Below are positions 46,756-56,485 of a stretch of 64,000 nucleotides of DNA, one piece after another. This DNA comes from Rubrobacteraceae bacterium. GTDB taxonomy: Bacteria > Actinomycetota > Rubrobacteria > Rubrobacterales > Rubrobacteraceae. The notes beneath the pieces are model-generated. The model made no database searches. It had not been told where the DNA came from and was given only the letters and a program-made list of their open reading frames with translations. Each line of letters starts with the position of its first letter. Within the stretch, counting starts at the first letter, position 1. The position numbers and the translations under genes were made by a program. The stretch covers positions 104,122-168,121 of the forward strand of contig JAUJNO010000001.1 of NCBI GenBank assembly GCA_030448125.1. The letters run 5' to 3'.

Positions 46756-49341
46756 ATGTCAGATCCTATACCCAAAGACGAAGAAACTGAGGGGACAGAA
46801 GCTCCTAGAGAGGTCGATAAACACGAATTCGCCCCCTGGGTCCTCCCGCCGGAGGAGTTGCCGGAGGAACTCCTACAACGCCGCCTCTCCCGGTTGGACA
46901 CGAGGAAGGCCCTGGCGGATCTCTGTAAGAGCATCCCCGGCCTCGACGAGGCCCTGCTCCCCAGGGGTATCCAGGCCGACGCTCTAACCCGCAAGACCGG
47001 CGGCAGCACGGCCATACTCAAAGGTGTGACCCGCAGGATCCTCAACGACGTCACCGCCTGGGGCGCCTTTCGCACCGCCGTCGGCGAGCAGATACCGCCC
47101 GAGACCTTCGAGGCCGTGGAGAACCTCGAGCTTGCAGACGTCGAGGAGCTCGCGGCGGTCCACACCACGGAGGGCCTCTTGCTCGCGGCCCTGTCCGGTG
47201 AGGCCGAGCCCGAAGAGGAGGTCGTGCAGGCCCTGATCTCGTCCTGGCGCGAGGAGAACCAGAAGGCCGAAAAAAGGGCCACGGAGGACGCCCGCATCAC
47301 GGACCTCGAAGCGCAGCTGGAGCGCCTCAAGCGCGAGAACGAGCGGCTCTCGTTTACCTCCAGGACCGCCAACGAACGGACCGCGTCTCTGGGGCGCGAG
47401 GTCGAGGTCTTGCGCGGCGAGAAGGAGGACGCCATCTCGGGGGCGAGGCAGGCCGAAGAAAGGGCGGCGGCGGCCCTGGATCTCCGGGGCCAGATGAGCG
47501 AGAAGGTCACGGCGCTCGAACGAAAGGCCCGGCACCTCGAGCGTATCCTCGAGGGCGAGCGCAGCGCCTACTCTTCCGCCGCCGAGCGCCTGGAGGAGAT
47601 GCACGAGGAGCTGGGGCGCGTCGTCGCCGAGCGGGACAAGATCCGGGACGCCCTAAAAGACGCCCGCTTCACCGACGAGGGCTTTGGGGAGCTCCTTATC
47701 CGCGCGGTCAAGAACGAAGTAGACGCCCTGCCCAACTCTCTGGACGCCACGACCCGTACCGCCCAACTCATGGAGTTCATGGGCAGCGTGCTCCGCGCCC
47801 ACGCCGACCTTCGCGCTCGCGAGTCCCGCTCCCCCGGACACTCCTCGAGCGCCCGAGCGACCCGCGAAGAGACCGCCGAAGATCCGGACCCCTCATCGTC
47901 CAGCGCCGCCGTCGGCGTTACCGGTGGCGCCGAGAACGACGTGGAAGGGCATATCGTGCTCGGGCCGCCGCCCGTGGTCAAGACGCCGAACGGCGACGTT
48001 CGAGATAGGGAGCCGGTCGGGTCCGTAGAGAAGAAAGCCACGGTCGGCGTCCACGCGAGGCCCCGGCCAACGCTCTCGTTTGAGGCTCTGGGCGGGGCGG
48101 GCGAGGTCGGAGGCAGCAGCCACCTTCTGGACTTCGGGCGGACGCGGGTGCTGGTGGACGCTGGTATACGGCCCGACGGCCGGGGGACCCTGGCACCGAA
48201 CTTCCAGGCAGTGAAGGGGCTCGACGCTGCAGTCATCACGCACGCCCACCTGGACCACTGCGGGGCGTTGCCGCTGCTGGTTCGTGACCAGCCGGACGTG
48301 CCGATCTACTGCACGCCGCCCTCGGCCAAGCTCATAGCGAGCGCCCTCAACGACCACGCGGCGATGGGCGGAGGGCTGCCGGGTGGGGCGACCCTACACG
48401 AGGTAAAGAGACGCCTATGTCCCGTGCCGTTTGGCAAGCCGGTAAAGGTTGGGGACGCCAGGATTACGCTCACTGAGAGCGGGCACATACTGGGGGCGGC
48501 TAGCGTCCTCTTCGAGACCGGCTCTGCGACCGTGTTCCACACCGGAGACATCTCTTTGGAGGACCACTTCTCCATACCCTCGGCGCGCCTCCCCGACGTC
48601 AAGGATATAGACCTTCTCATCATGGAGGCAACGCTCGCGGACCAGAAGCCCCAGCCCTTCAGCGAGTCGATAAGGACCATGATCGAGGTTATCAACGAGA
48701 CCACCGTGGGGCGCGAGGGCCTCGTCCTGATCCCGACGTACGCCCTGGGCCAGGCCCAGGAGATCATCCTGGGCATCAAGCACTACGCCAAGGAGTACGG
48801 CCTCGACCGGAACGTCTTTATCTACGTGGACGGCTCGGTCGTCACGACCTCCGAACGCCTGTACGCCGAGCAACTCGGCTACATGAAGCCGTACCTGCAG
48901 CATACAGACCCCAAAGAGCTCTTCTTCGGCGAGAACATCCGGGCGGTCGCAAACGACGATAAGGCCCGCGAGCGGATACTCTCGAACCCGTGCGCCATCA
49001 TCGCCTCGCCGGTGACGATGCAGGGCGGAGCTAGCGCGTTCTACCGCAGGCACCTGCAGGACGATCCGACGAACGCCGTGATCCTGCCGTCCAACGCCTC
49101 GGCCTCCTACGGCGCCTCGCGGGCGCCGGGCGAGGAGGAGGGCTGGCGGGTCGAGAAGGTCAGCTTCGCCGCGCACTGTACCCAGGAGGAGCTCTTGGGC
49201 ATCACCGAGAAGCTCCAGCCACGCCAGATCATCCTCATCCACGGCTCCAAGCGGCGAATAAGCGACCTCGCCTACCGGCTCGGCCCAAGCTACAAGATCC
49301 ACACCCCCGCCGTCGGCGAAACTGTTCGCACCGTCCTCTGA
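46756..49341 (+). CDS. Beta-CASP metallo-beta-lactamase-fold nuclease with ~420-aa coiled-coil N-terminal extension
   Basis: ITHAHLDHCGALPLL, HTGDIS, LIPTYALGQAQEI, RQIILIHG; N-terminal heptad-rich helix RITDLEAQLERLKRENERLSF... Confidence 0.88.
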   Translation: MSDPIPKDEETEGTEAPREVDKHEFAPWVLPPEELPEELLQRRLSRLDTRKALADLCKSIPGLDEALLPRGIQADALTRKTGGSTAILKGVTRRILNDVTAWGAFRTAVGEQIPPETFEAVENLELADVEELAAVHTTEGLLLAALSGEAEPEEEVVQALISSWREENQKAEKRATEDARITDLEAQLERLKRENERLSFTSRTANERTASLGREVEVLRGEKEDAISGARQAEERAAAALDLRGQMSEKVTALERKARHLERILEGERSAYSSAAERLEEMHEELGRVVAERDKIRDALKDARFTDEGFGELLIRAVKNEVDALPNSLDATTRTAQLMEFMGSVLRAHADLRARESRSPGHSSSARATREETAEDPDPSSSSAAVGVTGGAENDVEGHIVLGPPPVVKTPNGDVRDREPVGSVEKKATVGVHARPRPTLSFEALGGAGEVGGSSHLLDFGRTRVLVDAGIRPDGRGTLAPNFQAVKGLDAAVITHAHLDHCGALPLLVRDQPDVPIYCTPPSAKLIASALNDHAAMGGGLPGGATLHEVKRRLCPVPFGKPVKVGDARITLTESGHILGAASVLFETGSATVFHTGDISLEDHFSIPSARLPDVKDIDLLIMEATLADQKPQPFSESIRTMIEVINETTVGREGLVLIPTYALGQAQEIILGIKHYAKEYGLDRNVFIYVDGSVVTTSERLYAEQLGYMKPYLQHTDPKELFFGENIRAVANDDKARERILSNPCAIIASPVTMQGGASAFYRRHLQDDPTNAVILPSNASASYGASRAPGEEEGWRVEKVSFAAHCTQEELLGITEKLQPRQIILIHGSKRRISDLAYRLGPSYKIHTPAVGETVRTVL

Positions 49342-49384
49342 TGAGGTTCGGATGAAGGCGGAGCCGACGAGAGAGGAGCCGGGC

Positions 49385-49602
49385 ATGAAAGCGCGTTACC
49401 TGACCGACGAGAACGGTAAGCGCATCGGGGTGGTCCTCGGCCTAGAAGAGTACGAGAGGCTAAGGGAGATCGAGAAGACGAGATGGAGGATGTCCGGCGC
49501 TACGACGAGGCGATGGCCGCCGTCGAAAGCGGTGAGGACGAGGTGATCCCCTGGGAGCAGGCGGTTCGGGAGATCAGGGAGAGCCGAGTGCCCGAAGACT
49601 GA
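49385..49602 (+). pseudogene. Phd-like antitoxin of a type II TA module, apparent 1-nt frameshift
   Basis: MKARYLTDENGKRIGVVLGLEEYERLREIEKT in one frame, EMEDVRRYDEAMAAVESGEDEVIPWEQAVREIRESRVPED in another; TGATG overlap with toxin. Confidence 0.75.
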
Positions 49603-49856
49603 TGGTTCACCGGGTCCAGATCCGGCGCGGAGCACAGAAGCAGCTCAACAGGATCCAGGAGGAGCACCGGCAAAGGGTTATAGAAGCCGTGTACGGCCTA
49701 TCGGAAGGCCCGCGACCCCGCAACAGCAGGAAGCTCCAGGGGCCAGAGGGTTACCGGCTGCGGGTCGGCGACTATCGGGCTCTCTACCGCGTAGACGACG
49801 AAGCCCGAGAGGTGCTCGTCGCAGAGGTCTGGCACAGGAAGAGAGACTACCGATGA
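49602..49856 (+). CDS. RelE/ParE-family toxin
   Basis: 84 aa; RRGAQKQLNRI...LQGPEGYRLRVGDYRALYRVDD...VLVAEVWHRKRDYR. Confidence 0.93.
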   Translation: MVHRVQIRRGAQKQLNRIQEEHRQRVIEAVYGLSEGPRPRNSRKLQGPEGYRLRVGDYRALYRVDDEAREVLVAEVWHRKRDYR

Positions 49857-50233
49857 GCACCGAGAGAGATCTCGAAGGTCGGCGCATGAAAGATGATCGC
49901 CTTCCCGAGGTCACCCTCCTCTTCGACGTTCGCGGCGCGCGCCCGGAGAATGCCGTGGGCGTCGGGGAGTTCTGGTACGAACCAGAGATCTGGACGCTCC
50001 TCCTCCCCCCCGCCTCGAAGGTCCTCTACGCCGCCCTCTGCTCCTTCCTGGGGCACGGTCAGATCAACCGCAGAGACCTTCGAGGCGCCCTCAAGAGCTG
50101 CACCGACGAGGAGATAGCCCGGGCTCTCGAAGAGCTGATCCGCCACAAACTTCTCGTCCCGGCCGACAGGGTCACCAACAGCGGCACTCTACCCGGCTAC
50201 TCGGTACGATCCATCGAGGAGTTCGAAGGCTAA
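49853..50233 (+). CDS. Winged-helix-like protein of unknown function
   Basis: 126 aa; EFWYEPEIWTLLLPPASKVLYAALCSFLGHGQINRRDLRGAL; ATGA overlap with toxin gene. Confidence 0.6.
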   Translation: MSTERDLEGRRMKDDRLPEVTLLFDVRGARPENAVGVGEFWYEPEIWTLLLPPASKVLYAALCSFLGHGQINRRDLRGALKSCTDEEIARALEELIRHKLLVPADRVTNSGTLPGYSVRSIEEFEG

Positions 50234-50237
50234 GGGG

Positions 50238-50873
50238 TCAATGGGGCCAGCGCATCTCCGTCGGGTACTTCTTGCTCGACAGGAGATCGGAGAGGGCGTA
50301 AGGCTCGACCGACCATCTCCTGCCCACGCCCCCAGTCGTCGCGGCCAAATCCACGAGCCGTCCGATTATCCGCAGGCAGAAACCTTTCAGGATCTCGTCC
50401 GCGTCGTCCACCCGCCCACGGGCCCTGGCGACAAAGAGACCCTTCGTCTTCCACACGCCGTCCCCGTACACGGCGAAGGTCTGGCAGGCCTCATCCCCCG
50501 CCTCCTCCGACCAGCCGAGGATACGACCGGAGTAGCCCGACGGGTCGAGGCTGTAGCGACTGAGGTCTTCGTGCATCAGATCCTCGTCCGTCTCCGCCGC
50601 TACGACACCGGCGACGAGCCCGAGCGTGAGGCGTGCTTCGGCGCCGGGAAGCTTCGCTGCCTCTACCCGCAGAACGAGCACCTCCTTCGCGCGCTCGACC
50701 TCCATCCCGAAGCCGGCTCGCCGCCCCAGGGTCGCCAAGTACTCCAGGCCCCCGAAGAGTCGCCCGGAGAAGCGGCGGGTGGTCTCCTCGATGCCGCGCT
50801 GCACCTCCAGGGAGCGCTCGGCCTCCTCCCGGTAGCGCCGGAGCCGCGCGAGTGCGCTATCCTCGAATCCCAA
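50238..50873 (-). CDS. Protein of unknown function (211 aa)
   Basis: Long ORF, convergent with the TA-linked operon. Confidence 0.55.
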   Translation of the reverse strand: MGFEDSALARLRRYREEAERSLEVQRGIEETTRRFSGRLFGGLEYLATLGRRAGFGMEVERAKEVLVLRVEAAKLPGAEARLTLGLVAGVVAAETDEDLMHEDLSRYSLDPSGYSGRILGWSEEAGDEACQTFAVYGDGVWKTKGLFVARARGRVDDADEILKGFCLRIIGRLVDLAATTGGVGRRWSVEPYALSDLLSSKKYPTEMRWPH

Positions 50874-50878
50874 GAGCT

Positions 50879-51661
50879 CTAATCCTTCGCCCAGGAGCGG
50901 AGTAGACGGTCGAAGAGCCCCGGGGCCAGCGACGTCCCGGCCACGAAGAGCCGGTCGGGGAGGGTAACGTAGACGTCCCGGCCGCCCCCCTCAGCGGCAT
51001 CCGCGATCTTTGCGGCCACCTTCTCGGGCGTTACGCCGCGCGGCCGCCAGCCGCGTTTCTCGCTCTTCGTCCGCCGGGAGTTCTCCCGGAACGCCGTCCG
51101 GGTCGTCCCCGGATAGACGCTCGTGACCGTAATGCCCCGCTTGGCGACCTCGACCCGCAAGGCGTCGGAGAGCGCGTTCAGGGCAAACTTGGTGGCACAG
51201 TAGCCGCCGACCTTGGGAATGGCGCGCTTCCCCACCACCGAGGAGACGTTGATGATACGTCCACCGCGACGCATACGGGGTAGAGCCGCCTGCATGCAGT
51301 TCAGGGGACCGAGGAGGTTCACCTCAAAGAGGTAGCGGAGATCCCCGGCGCGAAGGTCCTCGACGCGGCCCGAGAGACCGAGCCCCGCATTGTTCACCAG
51401 GACGTCCAGAGAGCCGAACTCCTCTGCCGCCTGTTCGATCATCGCTTCGACAGAGGCTGCGTCCACGACGTCTGCCCTAACAGCCAGCGCCCGGCCTCCT
51501 GTGGCGACGATCTCACGTTCCAGGAACCGGAGCTTCTCCTCCGCCCGAGCGGCGAGCACGACCGCGGCGCCCCGTTCGGCCAGAGCCCGCGCCGTCGCCT
51601 CCCCGATGCCGCTGGAGGCGCCGGTTACGACCGCCACCTTGCCTTTTAGCGTCTCCTTCAC
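50879..51661 (-). CDS. Short-chain dehydrogenase/reductase
   Basis: VTGASSGIGEATARAL, NNAGLGL, YCATKFALNALSDALRVE. Confidence 0.93.
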   Translation of the reverse strand: MKETLKGKVAVVTGASSGIGEATARALAERGAAVVLAARAEEKLRFLEREIVATGGRALAVRADVVDAASVEAMIEQAAEEFGSLDVLVNNAGLGLSGRVEDLRAGDLRYLFEVNLLGPLNCMQAALPRMRRGGRIINVSSVVGKRAIPKVGGYCATKFALNALSDALRVEVAKRGITVTSVYPGTTRTAFRENSRRTKSEKRGWRPRGVTPEKVAAKIADAAEGGGRDVYVTLPDRLFVAGTSLAPGLFDRLLRSWAKD

Positions 51662-51694
51662 AGGCGTCTATCTTAGCGGTATATACTTGCGCCC

Positions 51695-52258
51695 GTGGAG
51701 AACGGCAAGAAGATACTCGTAGGGGTTACGGGTGGCATCGCGGCGTACAAGGCACCGGGTGTGATCCGTCGTCTCCGCGAGGCGGGCCACGAGGTAAAGA
51801 CGATAGCCACCGAGGCCGCCTTCCACTTCATCCCCGAGGAAACCCTCTCCATCGCTGCCGGGAATCAGGTACACACCGAGAAGACCTGGTGGGAGCAGTC
51901 GGGCCGGGTCGAGCACGTCACGCTCGCCCGCTGGGCCGACCTCGTACTCGTCGCCCCCGCCACCGCCGACGCTATGGCACGCGCCGCCATCGGCCTCGGC
52001 GACGACCTCCTCTGCGCCACCATCCTCGCAGGAGCTAAAAAGGTTCTCTGGGCACCCGCGATGAACCCCGAGATGTGGAGCAGCTCCGCCACAAAGCGCA
52101 ACGTCGAGACCCTGGAGAGCTGGGGCCACTCCTTCGTCGGGCCGGCGGAAGGGGCTATGGCATCCGCGGAAGAGGAGCCGGGCGTTGGTCGTCTCGCCGA
52201 AGAGGCGGAGATCACAGCGGCCGTGGAAGGGGCGCTCTCCTCGGCTGGTGGGCGCTAG
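51695..52258 (+). CDS. Stand-alone CoaC/Dfp-type flavoprotein
   Basis: ILVGVTGGIAAYKAPGVIRRL, LVLVAPATADAMA, APAMNPEMW; no CoaB domain. Confidence 0.85.
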   Translation: MENGKKILVGVTGGIAAYKAPGVIRRLREAGHEVKTIATEAAFHFIPEETLSIAAGNQVHTEKTWWEQSGRVEHVTLARWADLVLVAPATADAMARAAIGLGDDLLCATILAGAKKVLWAPAMNPEMWSSSATKRNVETLESWGHSFVGPAEGAMASAEEEPGVGRLAEEAEITAAVEGALSSAGGR

Positions 52259-52758
52259 AACTTGCGCAGGTAGTCCTTCAGCGCCTGCTCGGTGCTCGGG
52301 AAGGCTATCTTGGTCCACGGCAGGTCGTCCCGGGGAAAGACCTCCACGGCCATCGTCTCGTCGAGGGGCTCCGGCTCTCCGCCCGTGACCCTTCCCGAGA
52401 AGACCGCGATCACCGGTACCTGGTCCTCGTAGGAGTACAGTCCGACTATCTCATCGACCTCGATCTCCACCCCCGCCTCCTCCAACGCCTCGCGTTCGGC
52501 GGCGGCCTCGGCCCTCTCGCCCCGCTCCACGAAGCCGCCCGGGAAGGTCCACTTGCCGTAGCCCGGCTCTATGGCGCGCTGGGTCAGGACGATCCCGCCG
52601 TCGAGCTCGAAGATCGTCGCCGCGACCAGCTTCGGCCCCTCGTAGAAGATAAAGCCGCATGCCTCGCACACCAGCCGCTCCGGCTCGCCGACTTTGATCT
52701 CACAAAGCCTGAGACGACCGCCGCAGCGGGGACAGAAGTTGTACTCCGAAAGGTTCAC
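52255..52758 (-). CDS. Nudix hydrolase with N-terminal zinc ribbon
   Basis: CPRCGGRL...CEACGF; Nudix box GGFVERGERAEAAAEREALEEAGVEI. Confidence 0.93.
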   Translation of the reverse strand: MNLSEYNFCPRCGGRLRLCEIKVGEPERLVCEACGFIFYEGPKLVAATIFELDGGIVLTQRAIEPGYGKWTFPGGFVERGERAEAAAEREALEEAGVEIEVDEIVGLYSYEDQVPVIAVFSGRVTGGEPEPLDETMAVEVFPRDDLPWTKIAFPSTEQALKDYLRKF

Positions 52759-52786
52759 GATAGAGATAGAGCTACGCCCAGCATGG

Positions 52787-52792
52787 TAGAAT
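52787..52792 (+). promoter_or_regulatory. -10 box (TAGAAT) of tRNA-Gly
   Basis: TAGAAT 10 nt upstream of mature tRNA 5' end. Confidence 0.55.
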
Positions 52793-52801
52793 CCTCTCCA
52801 C

Positions 52802-52874
52802 GCGGACGTAGCTCAGTTGGTAGAGCGCCAGCTTCCCAAGCTGGAGGTCGCGGGTTCGAAGCCCGTCGTCCGCT
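52802..52874 (+). tRNA. tRNA-Gly (anticodon CCC)
   Basis: GCGGACGTAGCTCAGTTGGTAGAGCGCCAGCTTCCCAAGCTGGAGGTCGCGGGTTCGAAGCCCGTCGTCCGC cloverleaf. Confidence 0.96.
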
Positions 52875-52880
52875 CTCTCT

Positions 52881-53756
52881 TTACCCGCCGTTCCTGTTGC
52901 CGTTTCTCCCGATGATCTCGCCGGTCTTCGGGCTTCTGCGGCCCCGGATCTTGCGCATCAGCCACTTGGCCGGGTCGTAATACTCGTCGGCGACACGCTC
53001 CTTGAGGGGGATGATGGAGTTGTCGGTGATATGAATATCGACCGGGCAGACCTCCGAGCAGCACTTGGTTATGTTGCAGTACCCGAGGCCGTGCTCCTCC
53101 TTAAGGCCACGCAGACGGCTCTCGGTGTCCTTCGGGTGCATCTCGAGCCACTGCATCCGGGTGAAGAAGCGAGGGCCGGCGAACTCGGGGTGCTTGTGGT
53201 GGGTGCGCAAGACGTGGCAGACATCCTGACACATAAAGCACTCGATGCACTTCTTCGGCTCGTAGAGCCTCTCTACGTCCTCCTCGTACATGATGAACGG
53301 CGCCTGCTCGTCAGTGGTGAACGGCGTGATCGAACGCGACGTCTCATAGTTCCACGAGACGTCCGAGACGAGGTCCTTTATCACCGGGAACGCCCGCAAA
53401 GGATGCACGTGGATCTCCTGCCCCTCGTACTCCTCGACCCTACTCTTGCACAAGAGCTTGGGCTTGCCGTTGATCTCCGCGCTACACGAGCCGCAGTGGG
53501 CGGCCTTGCAGTTCCAGCGCACCGCGAGATCCCCCGCCTGGTGAGCCTGGATGTACAGGACGGCGTCGAGGACGACCATCCCCTCGACGGCCGGTAGCTC
53601 GTACTCGACCTCCTTGCCGCCCTCTCCGTCACCCCGGAAGATCTTCAGCTTGGTTGTGCCCTGGGCGGCATCGGTCTCGTCCTGATGGACGTTCGCGTGG
53701 GCCTTTGAGGCCATATCCTTCTGCTCGGCGTCCTGCCTACCGTCTTCGTTGCTCAT
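52881..53756 (-). CDS. sdhB: Succinate dehydrogenase iron-sulfur subunit
   Basis: CKAAHCGSCSAEINGKPKLLC, CIECFMCQDVC, KCCSEVCPVDI. Confidence 0.93.
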   Translation of the reverse strand: MSNEDGRQDAEQKDMASKAHANVHQDETDAAQGTTKLKIFRGDGEGGKEVEYELPAVEGMVVLDAVLYIQAHQAGDLAVRWNCKAAHCGSCSAEINGKPKLLCKSRVEEYEGQEIHVHPLRAFPVIKDLVSDVSWNYETSRSITPFTTDEQAPFIMYEEDVERLYEPKKCIECFMCQDVCHVLRTHHKHPEFAGPRFFTRMQWLEMHPKDTESRLRGLKEEHGLGYCNITKCCSEVCPVDIHITDNSIIPLKERVADEYYDPAKWLMRKIRGRRSPKTGEIIGRNGNRNGG

Positions 53757-53800
53757 CTTCGCTCCTTCTCAAAACGGCCCGAAAAGTGCCGTCCGCGTCC

Positions 53801-55592
53801 TTAGAACTGGCTCTCTTTCCCTTCTTCCTCTCCACCGTGTCCCTCTCCCTCATCGAACAGCCTGGAGAGATGCTCCGGCATCGGCGATATCTCCCGCCTC
53901 TCGATGTCGATCTCTCCCTGCTCGTCCTTCTTCACGATGAAGTTTATCTTACCCAGTTCGTCGCTCGGTCCATCGTAGTCGAGGCGCCACTGCGCCCCGC
54001 GCCGCTCCTTGCGCTCCAGCGCCGTGCGCAGGATGATCTCCGAGATCTGGGTGAGGTACCGGATGTCCTGCGAGGCGTGCCAGCCCGGGTTGAAGAGCGT
54101 CGAGCCCTGGGCCTTGACGTTCGGCACCCGCTCCTTGACCTCCAGGATCTTCTCGAGCCCCTCCTGCAGAGATTCCTCGTTGCGCATGAGGTTGGCGTGC
54201 TCCATCATCGCCTCCTGGACCTGCTGCTGGAGCATGTAGGGGTTCTCGCCGTCTTGCCTCTCCAGCGGCTCCAGGACGCGCCTCTTCTCGGTCTCGAGCT
54301 GGGAGGAATCTATCTCGGTGGAGTAGCCGTTGGACTTGACGTACTCCGCGGCTCCCTCGCCGGCCCTCCTGCCGAAGACGAGCAGGTCCGTGAGCGAGTT
54401 GCCGCCCAGGCGGTTGGCCCCATGCAGCCCCCGGCGCACTCGCCCGCGGCGAAGAGCCCCGGCACGTTCGACTCGCAGGTCTCGGCGTCCACCTTGATCC
54501 CGCCCATGACGTAGTGAATGGTCGGAAAGACCTCCATCGGCTCCTGGGAGATGTCGATGTCGGCGAGGTTCTTGAACTGCTCGTACATGACGGGGAGCTT
54601 CTTCATGATGCCGTTGTACCCGAGGTGCGTGATATCCAGGTAGACCCCGCCGTGGGGGCTCCCCGGCCCTCCGTAACCTCGGTGTAGTTAGCCCGGGCAA
54701 CCACGTCGCGCGTCGAGAGCTCCATCTTCTCGGGGTCGTAGTTCTCCATATACCGCTCGCCCTCGGAGTTCCTCAGGACGCCGCCCTCGCCGCGCACGCC
54801 CTCCGTGACGAGCAGGCCGCGCACGCCCGGAGGCCAGACCATGCCCGTGGGGTGGAACTGGACCATCTCCATGTCCACGAGCTCGGCCCCGGCGTCGTAG
54901 GCCAAGACGGCTCCGTCCCCGGTCCCCTCCCAGGAGTTGGAGGTCACCTTGTAGTTGCGGCCCCACCCGCCGGTCGCCATCACGACCGCCTTCGCCTTGA
55001 AGTGGATGAAGCGGCCCGACTCGCGGGTGTACGCGAGGGCCCCCACTACCCGGCCTTCGTCGTTCTTGAAGAGCCTCGTGACCGTGGTCTCCATGTAGAC
55101 CCTGGTGTCGGTCGCCAGCGTCTCTCTCCTGGAGCGTCCGGATCATCTCCAGACCCGTCCTGTCGCCGACGTGGCAGAGCCTGCGGTAGGTGTGGCCCCC
55201 GAAGGAGCGCTGGGAGATCTTGCCCTCTTCCGTCCGGTTGAAGAGCGCGCCCCACTGCTCGAGCTCGTAGACCCTCTCCGGGGCCTCCTTGGCGAAGATC
55301 TCCGCCATCCGCCAGTTGTTGAGGAACTTGCCGCTCTTCAAGGTGTCCATGAAGTGCGTCTGCCAACCGTCCTCGGGGTCTACGTTCCCTACGGAGGCCG
55401 CCATCCCCCCTCGGCCATGACCGTGTGGGCCTTGCCGATCAGGCTCTTCGTGACCACGCCGACCGAGAGGCCACGCTCTGTGGCTTCTATGGCCGCCCGC
55501 AGGCCCGCGCCGCCGGCGCCGATGATCAAAACGTCGTGCTCGCGTACCTCGTGCCGGTCGCGACTCCCGTTCGTCTGTCCGTTACTCTCCAC
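53801..55592 (-). pseudogene. sdhA: Succinate dehydrogenase flavoprotein subunit with four apparent frameshifts
   Basis: Consecutive segments in ORFs 55389..55592, 54688..55404, 54603..55094, 54310..54606, 53801..54700. Confidence 0.9.
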
Positions 55593-55593
55593 G

Positions 55594-56344
55594 CTACACC
55601 AACCTCAAATCCGTTATGACACCTGATAGAAGCAGCCGCACGTATACGTCCGCCCCCCACACTGAGAACAGGCTAACCCAGGCCCAGAACATGTGCCGTC
55701 CGTTCAGGACGCTAACCCAATGAAAGGACTTGCGGCGCAGATTGCCTCCCCTTACGCAGGAATAGCAATCCGTCCTACCCCCGGCGAGGTGCCGCAGGGA
55801 ATGGCAGCCGAAGGTGTAACCTGAGAGTAGGACCACGTTCAGCAGGAAAAGAAGCGACCCGATAGTGATCCCGAACCCATCCGGGAAGAACGCGCGAATC
55901 GCTTCGTACCAGAGAAACGCCATCACTATTATCGATGCGTAGAGAAAGTACCGGTGAATATTGTTGAAGACCCACAGATTCCTCTCGCCGTTGTAATTCT
56001 CCGGCTCCGCGGCTCGCGCTGTTGGGCTTTGCTGGAGCAGTTCGGGGGATCCCAGAAGAACGCCCGGTGGTACGCCTTGCGGTAGTAGTAGCACGTGAGC
56101 CGGAATCCCAGAGGTGCCCACAGGACGAATATCGCCGGCGAGAGCCAGCTCACGGGGCTGGGCACGGGCGGTGAATACAGGGGGAGAGTAAGTACCCGCC
56201 GTATTCTGCCGCCTGCGGCTCGAAAAACACTATATACAGCGTGTAAATGGTAAATGCTCCCAAAATAGCCACGGTGGTTACCGACCCGGCCCACCAGGGC
56301 AGCCGGCCAGTCAAAGCACTCCAGCTTAAAGTACTACCGCTCAA
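55594..56344 (-). pseudogene. Succinate dehydrogenase membrane-anchor subunit, frameshifted
   Basis: Segments in ORFs 56150..56344, 55929..56294, 55594..56121; FRLTCYYYRKAYHRAFFWDPP and NLWVFNNIHRYFLYASIIVMAFLWYEA. Confidence 0.8.
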
Positions 56345-56485
56345 AATAGGCTCTCCTTCCCAAGTTCCCCACTACCTTTCCTCGCCTCCAAGCGAATTTG
56401 GAGGATCATCAGCCACAGAAGTATAAAAGATTTACTTAATGCTGGCTGTGAATCGATTCTGTAACTTCAGCACCAAGTAGAAAAA

